Part shown: in pieces, positions 52,057-62,028 of the stretch | How positions within the stretch are numbered: the stretch's first letter is position 1 | Layout: the number at the start of each line of letters is the position of its first letter | Assembly: GCF_048128805.1 (NCBI RefSeq) | Contig: NC_136017.1 | Span: 19,097,807 to 19,161,806 of the forward strand | DNA: 64,000 nt | Direction: 5' to 3' | DNA from: Centroberyx gerrardi | Taxonomy: Eukaryota; Chordata; Actinopteri; Beryciformes; Berycidae | Made by a program: the position numbers and the translations under genes | Notes under the pieces: model-generated | The model's database searches: none | Told to the model about the DNA's origin: nothing | What the model saw: only the letters and a program-made list of their open reading frames with translations

Positions 52057-55000
52057 ATGGACTTCAACAGGACTGTTCTGGTGACTGGAGGCTCTGGATT
52101 CATGTGAGTTCGTGGATTCATGTAGCCTAATTCATACAGTCTCATAATTAACACATTTATCATTTGAATAATCGACGAGGTACAAGTGGTATCAGAAGTT
52201 AACTGTTCAGTGTCAATAGGCTACGAAACTTTCACCCTCTTTCAGTATCACACCAAGCTCAATTCAAAATCTGACAATTTAAACAATGTAAACAAACACA
52301 CCTCAAAGAACATGACTTAAGACATTTTGATTAATCATAGTTATATTGTAGTAAATTCGGATTAACTGGATTCACGAAGTAGCACTTTATTTCAATTAAA
52401 TCTCAATTTTAATTGGTTCGTACTGCTGGCCTCCGCCCACCACGGTATATATTGGCGGAGGAAGATGAAGGAATAACATTCGAACCAGTTAGAAAAGTTG
52501 AAATTCTATTGAAACAAGTGCTGCTTAGTGTATTGGATGCACGCCGAATTGAAGAGTGTAATTATTTGTAAAATGTCTTAATTCATGTTGTGCTGGGTCT
52601 GTACGCTTGCCTATAAGCAAAGCAGCATTAAATTGTCATCATTTTTGATAGTTTGGTGTGTTTTCAGACGCAGCCTGGTTGCTATCACTTGTAGGACACA
52701 GTTACATTTACAGAAGAAATACACAAGTACAGTTTGACGGGGCACGTGCAGGCACTCAAACCTGTGCCCTTGTGGTTACAGGGTATACTAATTTGCGGTA
52801 TGTCTCTCACCAGTGGCTCCCATCTAGTGTGTTCTCTGGTCAACAGACACCCTGACTGGAGAATCATCAACTTAGATAATGTAAGTCCTTCTCTTCTTTC
52901 TCTCTGTGGGATATAGGGCCAATATTGTCCTTTTATTAAAAATCAGATCTGCTCCAGTCAGTGTGGTCCACCTCTGATATGATGGATATGATGCAGTTTG
53001 ATTGATTACGTTTTTATTGTAGTTGATCAATACTACACTGGTTGTCTATGGGAAGCCCTTAACCTGAACTGATTCTAACAAGACATTTTGATCAGTTTTC
53101 ACACAGGAATATATCAGTAGTAGTATTATCCTGGGTTTCAATGGAGAGTTTTAGTGTACCATGATGATCTAAATGCTGTTTCAGAGGCTTTCCCACCCGG
53201 ACAAGAATACAATTCTAGGGGAAACACTGAATACTTGGAACTTTTGGAATTGAATATTGCGACAAAATATCAGCTATCAGCAGCTTCAATCCAAAAATAT
53301 ATGTATTGGCAAAAAATCATAAATGTGTATATGTGTGTGTGATCTCTTCCAGTTGGACTACTGCTGCAGCCCCAGGAGTCTGGAGAGTGTTGAAGATAGA
53401 CTGAACTACACCTTCATCAGGGTGAGAACTGATGACATTTATATTAAATGTCTAGAGACAACCTCTGATACCAGCTGGCTGTTTCATATCGTACATATTT
53501 TCATTCATGTTTTTTTCTTTCTTCAATATGTTTGACTGCTGTTATTTTAATTTCCCTCATGTTATTTTTATTTTCCCTGTTGTTTCTACATTTCCTCATG
53601 CTGTAATTATGCTGTAACTCATATTGTTTTATGCGTTTCATTCATAAATATGTGCACTTAATATGTTCTTGAACCATTGGAATGGTCGGTATACCCTCAT
53701 TTGCTCTATTTTTATATTTCTTTGCTGTATCCTATTACTAATTGCTGCTGCAGCAAATTCTCCACAGGGATCAGTAGAGTTAACTTATTTTTTCTTGTGT
53801 AACTCTGTGTGTTTTATACTAGTCATATACTAGTCATATCTATGACTCTCTTTAACAGGGTGATGTGTGTAATCCATGGCTGGTCAACCACATCTTCAAC
53901 ACAGAAAACATCGATGTCGTCTTTCACCTGGCGGCCAAAACGCACGTTGGTGAGCAGCAGTTATTGAAAATAGGGTTAGACTGAAGTGGGGCTGATATTG
54001 TCCCTTTATTAAAAATGGGATCTGGTTCAGTCAGTATGAACCAGGTTGGTCATGGTGCGGTTTCTTCAAGTTCATTATTGGCTTACCATGCGTTGTGCCT
54101 CCTCCTCCTCCTCCCCTCTCCCCTCCCTCAGAGTCGTCCTTTGTATCTCCGTCCAGTTTCCAGCGGGTTAACATTGATGGGACCAGGGTTGTACTGGGAG
54201 CTGCCCATCAAGCCCGATACCAACCACAGCGCTTCATCTACGTCAGCACAGACGAAGTCTATGGAGCCAGTCTGGATGAGGCCAGTACACACTTAGTGAT
54301 CCATGGATTGTTTTTTTGGCTGAATGAGTAATTGATTGATTGATTGGGGACCAGGGTTGGTGGGTTTGGTTGGTGGATGGGTGGGTTGGTTGGTCTGTTG
54401 GTTGGTTGGTTGCTTGGTCTGTTGGTCATTGGTTGGTTGATTGTTTGGTCTGTTGGTTGGTCTTTGTTGGTTGGTTGGTGGGTCGGTTGTTTGGTTGGTT
54501 GGTTGATGGATAGGTAGAACAACCCACCAGGTCTCTACTGATAAGGTCTATGGCACCAGTCTAGATCAGCTCAGCACATGATACTTATAAATCCTTGTAC
54601 GTGCTGACTGGTTGAATGAGTAATGACTGACTGGAGATCAGTGGATTCCCATGCTAAACAGAGACAGACAGAGCTGGGATTCATCATGTCTGTCCTGATG
54701 AAGTTCACTGGATGTCTCCTCTGTAGGTGTTTGATGAGAGCAGTCCAATGAGGCCCTCCAACCCGTACTCCACTACTAAAGCTGCTGCTGAGTACCTGGT
54801 CAGATCTTACTGGGACAAATATAAGGTACACACACACATACACACAGGCAGCAAGGCAGCTTCAGAATGGCAGGTTGTACTGAATCCTAAGGCGTAAATC
54901 CAGCTATTAAGTGTACACAGAGTACCTATGAGTCCTTAAAAAGTCTGAAAAAGTCTTAAATTAAATGATCTAAATTGAAGGCCTTACAAAGCATTTATGT

Positions 55001-58000
55001 TGTAAATATGCAGCTATAAAATTAGATAGTGGTATTGACAGATTTTTTACATTCAGTGATATTTAGTTGAGGCAGAGTTTTTGCCAGCTTTGTTTTATTT
55101 TGTTTTTTAAATTGGTGTTAAATTTGCCTTTCTGAATCTTGCACAGACCCTGATACAGGTTATGTTCCTCACGGTTCCCCTGTTAATGCCGGTCTGCTTT
55201 TACATCACCAGTTTCCCATCATCATAACCAGGAGCAACAACATCTACGGGCCCAGGCAGTACACTGAGAAGGTACAGTATACTGTCTGACACTGCTGCCG
55301 CTTTTTCGGGTTTTTAGAACCAACAGTGAATGGAGGTTATTGTTGTAAACTATGGATCGAACCTCCATTCATTATGTGTTTGTGATATCTCAGATACTAC
55401 TCATTGAATTTTGACAGAACTTGGGGGAATGGTGCATCTCACCGCTGATGCATCTTAGTATCAAATTACTATTACTATTATTATTACTATTACTATTGAT
55501 TGGCCCAAGGGTGCCGCTCCAATTACAGGTGAAAATTAAAAATGGTAATAATCAGTCATATCTCCAACACCACAAGTCTGATTGACATGAAATTTGGAGC
55601 ACATATCTACTATTGTTGATCTACAAATTTGCCCCTAGGACCATCAATGTAGGTCATATTGGGTTTTCAGCCATTTTCAGTTACAGTTTCAATAGTTTTT
55701 CCCTTTAAGTTTTTTTTCATTTATTTACTGATTGGTCCAAGGGATGATAATCAACCAATACCAAAAAGACTAATTAACGATGTAAATTAAGTTTATGAAT
55801 TTTGTGACTGTCAATTTGTTACATATGTATGTACTGTGATGTCCACTTGATTTTAAGATCAGAATGGGATGCAACCCGATTTTCTGAGAAATCTCATCTC
55901 ACATTGATAAACCGATTCTGTGCCTCCGACTGACTTTTCAAGTACTCAAACATCGTCTTGTTGTTTCAGGTCATTCCAAGATTTCTAACTCTCTTGCAAA
56001 TGAACAAGAAATGGTAAGTGTTTTGTAACCTTTACTTATTTATCCTGCTCTACATACATTTTCTTTACTGGTTTGGGGATTTGACCTGGCAACCCTCTAG
56101 TCATGAACTCACTTCCCCAATTGTTTCCCACAGTATATAAAGAAAAAAAAAACAGAAATAAATATGGTATTAAATCTAGATTCCTCTCATGCTCCTCTCT
56201 GCCTCAGCACCATCCAGGGAACCCTCCCGAAATCCCGCCACTTCCTGTTTGTCGACGATGTCATCGAGGCCTTCCTGGCAGTTCTGGAGAAGGGGATTGT
56301 GGGCGAAATCTACAACGTGGGGACAAGCTGCGAGGTTCCCATCACGCAGCTGGCCAGGGAACTGGTCAAGATGGTGGGTGCAGTCAAAAGAAAACCCCGC
56401 CGCCAAGATTTATACTAATTTAAACAAAATTTTTCGTGAGAAATTAAAGGCACACTACTTCAAAGTGGCTTCATGTGGCAGCAATAGGTGCGGGGGAGAT
56501 GTAAATATGTACAGAAAGTGTCTACACATGCAAACGTGTTGTAAAAACTATTCACCTTATCAAATATATTCAATTTGCAGATGTAGATAAGTACAGAACG
56601 TGTAGATTTTGATATGTGCATTACTATCTGTTCACATTTTCAGAAACTCGTGCATTAAGGTCTGTTCTCATAATCGGAACATATTTATAGAGGGATACAG
56701 GGCATACATACAGAAAAGTCTCCAGAGATATATATATTTGTACCAACTCATATTCAGACAATGTGCAAAAATATGCATATATATATAAAATACATGGAAT
56801 TATTAAAAATCTGTGTGTGTGTTACAGGTAAAGAACGTGCCCGACTCTGAGCTTAATGACTGGCTGGAGTTTGTGCCTGACAGGTGAAACAAGTTTGATT
56901 GATTGCATATTTATTGTAGAATTGATCAATACTACACTGGTTGTCTATGGGAAGACCTTCACCTGAACTGACTCTAATGAGATGTCTTGATCACATTACA
57001 CGCAAGTAATTCATGAGGCTCAGAATCAAACATCTGGAATATCAATGAAAAATACAGAACAGTCATACTTATTCATAGACGTGACTGAACTTGGATGGAG
57101 CGTTTGAAGTATGGAGGTAAACACGTCGATGAATATTGACGTTTTTCCCTCTGATGCAAGTTTATAATCAACAGGTTTTGGCTTGACAACCTGTGTGCCT
57201 CTGCTCATGAATATTTATAAGAACACCAAAAATATAGCCCACATGAGAATAGAGGCTTTACTGTCTGTGACACAGTAAACCGTCTTGTCTTTAGCCCTAG
57301 TCTCTACTCCAAAACACTCTGAGTTTTAGCTTGAGAAGAAGCACAGACCTACCTCACTTTGCCAGTCGTGACCCCGTCTAACCTTTGACCTCTGACCTGT
57401 AGGCCGCGGGTCGACCTGCGCTACCCCATCAGCTCCGAGAAGCTGCAGCAGCTGGGATGGAGAGCCGAGGTGTCCTGGGCTGAAGGCATCCGTCAGACCG
57501 GTACAGCAATATCATGATAATAAATACTGAAAATAGAATTGATATGTTAATAACCTGGGCTGATGGCACCACACAGACAGGTACATGAAGAAAAAAGGAA
57601 GAAAAATCTACAGCCTTTGAAAAACAAGAGATAACAGAATTTTTATTAAATGTGAGTAAAAACAAATTTAAGATAAACAACTCCATAACCACATTACAAG
57701 TGAATGGGGTACAGTCACAAATATGGCACCATTTATCAGAGGGTAATATTTAAGAGAAATTACATCATACCTCAGCTGTTTGGTTGGTGTTTTTCACACT
57801 GGGCTGGTACAGTCATGTACACTGTATGTTTAAATTCTACTGTAAAATGTGGAGCGAAATAATGTAGTTCATACAAAATAATTAATTAGCAAGCAAACAG
57901 GAATTATAATTTATGTTTTAATCAGGAATTTGCTGATTAAAACATAGGCTACTGTATATATTAAAGCAGTGATTCTCAACCTTTTTGATATCAAGGACCC

Positions 58001-58479
58001 TAATTTAGTCCACATTAGAGCCACGGACCCCCATTTGATGAGATTTTGTCTCTCGGACCCAAATCTGAGAATATTTTTATTGTTCGGTATGATTTTGTCC
58101 AGAATTCCATGACTGTCTGTATTGTAGGTAGAGAGTTAACAGTGAAACTATGATCAAAATAGTCATTCCTTTACATTCTCTAATTGTGTTAACTTCTTGT
58201 AAATTAAATAATGGTGAAGTTGAATAATTCGTCAATTTGCTGGGGACCCCCTGGAACCCCCTCAAGGACCCCTGGTGGTCCCCGGACCCCACGTTGAGAA
58301 CCACTATATTAAAGAACACTGTAAATAGTATAAACAGTTACACTTAAACCAAGGTTTGACTGTGTGTGTGTGTGTGTCCTCCAGTCAAGTGGTACCAAGA
58401 CAACCCAGACTTCTGGCCAGATGCATCAGAAGACCAAGGACCAATCGGTAGCAAGCTTGAAGATGCTACGGACCAATAA
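52057..58479 (+). CDS. tgds: TDP-glucose 4,6-dehydratase family protein
   Basis: Twelve exons: 52057-52103, 52814-52880, 53353-53421, 53859-53949, 54132-54280, 54727-54825, 55212-55271, 55970-56013, 56208-56373, 56828-56883, 57403-57500 and 58385-58479. They join in frame to 346 residues (human about 350). Residues 8-17 ([10 protein letters not shown]) are the NAD-binding GxxGxxG. Residues 131-133 (TDE) carry the dehydratase catalytic pair and 155-159 (YSTTK) the YxxxK of short-chain dehydrogenases. [20 protein letters not shown] and [11 protein letters not shown] are conserved. The family oxidises a sugar nucleotide with bound NAD and removes water; the natural vertebrate substrate is not settled to my knowledge. 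All introns are GT-AG except intron 5, which appears to start with GC (54281). Residue 92 in the THVESS stretch is Glu, where human has Asp. Confidence 0.97.
52270..52640. mobile_element. Palindromic MITE family A, copy 3 (tgds intron 1)
   Basis: The arms GACAATTTAA / TTAAATTGTC, ACATGACTTAAGACATTTTG / AAAATGTCTTAATTCATG and AAATCTCAATTTTAATTGG / CCAGTTAGAAAAGTTGAAA surround a GC-richer core with CCACGGTATATATTGGCGG. It shares AAACAAGTGCTGCTTAGTG with copies 1 and 2. Confidence 0.8.
52915..53310 (+). repeat. Interspersed repeat family D copy (long)
   Basis: One of the most complete copies. It runs from TAGGGCCAATATTGTCC through TGGTCCACCTCTGATATGAT, ACACTGGTTGTCTATGGGA, GAGAGTTTTAGTGTACC and GGGGAAACACTGAATAC to a GCAGCTTCAATCC end, in tgds intron 2. 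Confidence 0.85.
53985..54070 (+). repeat. Interspersed repeat family D fragment
   Basis: GGGGCTGATATTGTCCC, TTTATTAAAAATGGGATCTG and TTCAGTCAGTATG match one end of the family, in tgds intron 4. Confidence 0.65.
54336..54520. repeat. (TTGG)n-type degenerate repeat
   Basis: TTGGTTGG and TGGTCTGTTGG units in tgds intron 5 separate the exon-5 donor from its decayed copy at 54526. Confidence 0.9.
54526..54626 (+). pseudogene. tgds: Decayed duplicate of the tgds exon 5 3' end
   Basis: About 100 bp aligns at a constant offset of about 290 bp with 54238-54335, covering the last 14 or so codons of exon 5 and the first 55 bases of its intron. The copy would read [12 protein letters not shown], against [12 protein letters not shown] in the exon, so the catalytic Glu position is Lys. 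Where the exon has GAG|GCCAGT the copy has CAG|CTCAGC. No acceptor precedes it, so it is not a usable exon. Confidence 0.8.
56890..57030 (+). repeat. Interspersed repeat family D fragment
   Basis: TTTGATTGATTGCATATTTA, ATTGATCAATACTACACTGG and TTGTCTATGGGAAGACC match the family. It starts immediately after the tgds exon 10 donor. Confidence 0.75.
57554..57590 (+). pseudogene. tgds: Decayed duplicate of the tgds exon 11 3' end and donor
   Basis: 32 bases from 57554 match 57474-57505 at 26 positions, exactly 80 bp downstream. The exon end reads WAEGIRQTG and the copy WADGTTQTG. The GTACA donor start is kept at 57581. Confidence 0.75.
57967..58306. mobile_element. hAT-type MITE with perfect 8-bp target duplication
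   Basis: It starts CAGTGATTCTCAACC and ends GTTGAGAACCACTA, which are inverted repeats. TATTAAAG flanks it at 57959-57966 and 58307-58314. It is 340 bp, has no coding capacity, and lies in tgds intron 11 just before the last exon. Decayed relatives lie near 22690-22870 and 28600-28930. Confidence 0.92.
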
Positions 58480-59534
58480 GGATGCAAGATGCAGATTGAA
58501 CTGAGATACCAAACAGTGATTTTTATTTTCACTTAGTCTGCAAGTCTGGAAGCTGCAAATATTCATTATTTCTTCATTATTTTTTGGGGATATTTGTGTC
58601 AGATTCAGTCTTTTAATTTGACCATTTCCATGCCCAAAAAAACAAAAAAATTACTCAGTGTTTGAATTTTATTCTTGTCAGGGTGGAAAAGCCTCTGAAA
58701 CATTGAAATCCAGGATGACGACAAAAATATGAAAAAAATACCTGCATACTTGTGCGGAATCTGATCAAAATGTCTCATTAGAATCAATTCTTACAATGAC
58801 TGGCTGATATACGACTCAATTATTAGCCTAATATATCTGCAAACTGATATCAGTCAAATCCTACAGCGCATTATGTTTCTTTCTAGTTTTTCCTAATTTT
58901 CCTTGGTCCAGCAGGCCCTGAACTGCCGGCCAATAGGAAAGCAGAATTTTTCCAAGACCCTCCCTTCAAACATGAGAACGAAAAGAACTCAGTATTTGAC
59001 TTCATAGGGACCGGTAAGCAAATTGAATGTTTACACGATTTTAATCAACTCTTTTCTAATCCAGTCTTAAGAATCAGAAGTTGTGACTTTTTTCTTCTTT
59101 CTCTGATAAATTTAAGGTCACACAATGGATTACGAACATGTTAAAAGTAATGCTGTGTAGCGCTTACAGTGTATGGCGCCATGTTGACGTGAAAACTCTG
59201 GGGCTTCCTACTTCCAACTTGAAGGACCATTCTAATGCATTTTTGGTAGGAAGTCAGAATTTCTGACTTTCCAACATGCAGCATTAATATACAATGCACA
59301 CATGCAGTCAAGAATGTAATGAAAGCAACATGGATATGGGGGTGGTGATAGTCTAACGAGAAGTTAGAGAAGTGGGCTTATGACAAGGTTGCCAGGTTCT
59401 AATCTCCAAATCAGCGAGCAGGGACACTGAATGGTGGCTGTAATCTCAATCAAATGTTATTTATATTGTTTTGTACGAGATCCAAAGAGATATTTTTTTT
59501 CACACAATGTATAATGTATTTAACTGGAAATAAA
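58480..59534 (+). other. tgds: Likely tgds 3' untranslated region
   Basis: The first AATAAA that I find after the tgds stop is at 59529-59534. A family D repeat lies inside. The extent is inferred. Confidence 0.4.
58570..58860 (-). repeat. Interspersed repeat family D copy
   Basis: It has TTTAATTTGACCATTTCCATG, ATTCTTGTCAGGGTGGAAAA and TCAAAATGTCTCATTAGAAT in the tgds 3' flank, probably in its 3' UTR. Confidence 0.7.
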
Positions 59535-61722
59535 CTATTAATTCAACGCCAGTGTTTTTATAATGGATCTGACTTCATTTCTGCTCATTGGAAAGGTGGA
59601 TCAGTACGCATAAAGAAAAGACAAAACACTCGGAACACATTTGCAAATCCAAACTTTTAATTGTGGTAAAATCAGAATAGATGCACAGATAAGTCTTTTT
59701 TTTTTTTTTTTCTTCGTGCAGTGCTCCTCTTCGTGCACAACTGCTAAACTAATACATAAAGCAAATACTAACTACCAGGCCAACGGTGCTGTGCGTCCAC
59801 ACTGAGGAGTCTGGCCAGTCAGTCGTGCTCCATTCATTTTCAATTCAATCACTTCAAAATGTAAATAGAAACTGAAGTCTATTTGCTAACTGAAAAGCAT
59901 TCATCCCCATTATTTTTCTTTGCTTGGCTCAATATGACTACCTACTCAAATTGTTTCTACTAGTGGAACTTTGGGGGAAAAAAAAGATTTGATCAAATTG
60001 AAAGTGAAGTGAAGCCAGCCGCAATTCTTAGGCTGTTTTTCTTGATTTCATGAATTTACATTAGGAGCTGAAAACATTCCAATAGTCTCATATTTCCTAC
60101 AAGTTGTTCTGTGTCCTTGCTGAGTCTTAAAGGAAAAATCCCCCCTCGGATACTGTTATATATAATCAATCTGTGATGTTCAATGCATTCCAGGACTTAC
60201 TTTGTGATGAAGTGTTGTAATCTACTTTTTCGGTGAACCCAATTTCCCTCAACCTGCCTCATCTACTTCTACTTCAGTTAGTGATTTCCTACGTTTCCCA
60301 GAATGCCTTTCGACAACCCCCAGAGAAGGGACGTGAATTTGTTGCAGTCAAGCAAAACACCCAAAACAACATGTCTTGTAGCTGCATTGCATTCTGGTCT
60401 ATTGGACCCAGGAATGCAAGGTACATCACAAGTGTCTTAGTATTTTTAAGCGGATTCTTCCTTTAAGTGACCGGATGTCATCTTGTTGTCTACAACCAAT
60501 CAGGTGCATCTCTGGTCACTTTTAAATACATTTCCCCCCATTTCTGATTGGCCATAAATTTCCAGAGTAGAGCATCAACACAAAGAGGCCTGAAATATGC
60601 AAATTACAACAACATAGCAATAGAACCACATGTTTAATTCTGTTATAAAGACTTTAAAGATCGCCACTTGCCAGACATTCACAACAAGGGTGTTAAGGGG
60701 AAGGAAAAGGAAAACAACTCAAATGAAAAAACAAAAACAAAAAAAACAACTGAATTGACTTTGAGAGAATCTGGACACTTTTGTTTTTTGTACTGCATGT
60801 TTTGTCTTTTTTAGAAAATGGTTTTTGATCATAACATTTTATTTGAATTGTATTTTTTTTTTTAATCCAAACCTTGGCATTGGTGGTTGTATTGTCGCAA
60901 ATTTCGTTCGCCAATTAAAACGACGGATTTCGGTAGATTATCACTATTGGCAATGGATCCTGTTGCAGGAACAGGTTATGGATCTGATATTGAGTCCAAT
61001 ATGACTTTAAAGGTAACCCGTGTAGGATTTTCTCTAAATATATCACTGTCAAATCGACTCCGATCACAACCGTCAGCGCTACGCTCTATAGCCTTTTTTT
61101 TTTTTATTGTCCTTTTTCATCATTTCTCCTTTTGGAAACATTTGGTGTGTAATTTAGCAGTGTGACATCTACCAAAAGGGATTTCTTTCCAATCGAATAA
61201 CGGCGAAAGTTTTTTTTTTTTTTTTTTTTTTGGCTTGCATTCAAATGTGTCATCACAGCTTGCTACACAGCGATACATTAAAAAGAGAAATCCCTACACG
61301 TTGCATCTTTAACATTAAAAAGCTCACACTACCCCAGAAAAATAGAAATTTCCACTCATACCAATGACATTCGACATTCAAGAGCCAGTGTTTTTGTTTA
61401 CTGTCTTTTGGTCAAGTCACTTTTAAAATATCAACTTTTTATTAGGCTTATAAAAATAAATATTTCTCAAAAATGCTTGATAAATTACACAAACTAGCAG
61501 CGAAAGTAGACTCTAGTATTCTGTGTGTGCAAATAGCTGAATCCCTCAGTTACTGTTAACTAGAATTCCCCCTGGTCCCAAAGAAACTCTGCTTCATTGC
61601 TGGGGGAACGCTTCCCCAGTTTAACACGCACGCACACACACACACACTCTGGAAGCTGTGAAGGACCCTTTCCTTTTTATGACACCTAATTGCACTCAGT
61701 TGCAACCGCTCCATCTCTTTCA

Positions 61723-61757
<35 letters not shown>
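61723..61757. repeat. (CA)n microsatellite
   Basis: Pure CA dinucleotide run; a shorter one lies at about 61628-61647. Confidence 0.95.
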
Positions 61758-61759
<2 letters not shown>

Positions 61760-61932
61760 CTTGGAGGTTTTGAAGGACATGCGCTCCAGAAGACATCTGT
61801 TGAACATAAAACTCTAAATGTGCAATAAAATAAAGGTTTATTTGTAAAACTTGATGGGATTTGAAGTTTTACCAGAAACAGAGGAGCCGCCAGGCCGCAG
61901 CGATGGGATTATAGCACCATTAATTGTTGAGT

Positions 61933-62028
61933 GACCATGGAAACACCGCTGCTGGTAAGTCGGTTACCAATGCGATGCGGACTCAGTTGCCATGGTGACA
62001 CTGTCAGTGTGTCTGTTGCTGTGGTGAT
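61933..62028. promoter_or_regulatory. Cluster of RFX X-box-like motifs
   Basis: GTTGCCATGGTGAC at 61986-61999 is close to the palindromic X-box GTTGCCATGGCAAC. GACCATGGAAAC (61933) and GTTGCTGTGGTGAT (62015) are weaker matches nearby. Binding is inferred from motif shape only, and no gene start is recognised close by. Confidence 0.35.

Noticed and set aside
54281-54292. Canonical GT donor for tgds exon 5 at GTACAC (54286)
   Set aside because: Using it leaves a phase that gives a stop codon soon after the exon 6 acceptor. The GC at 54281 keeps frame and matches family length.
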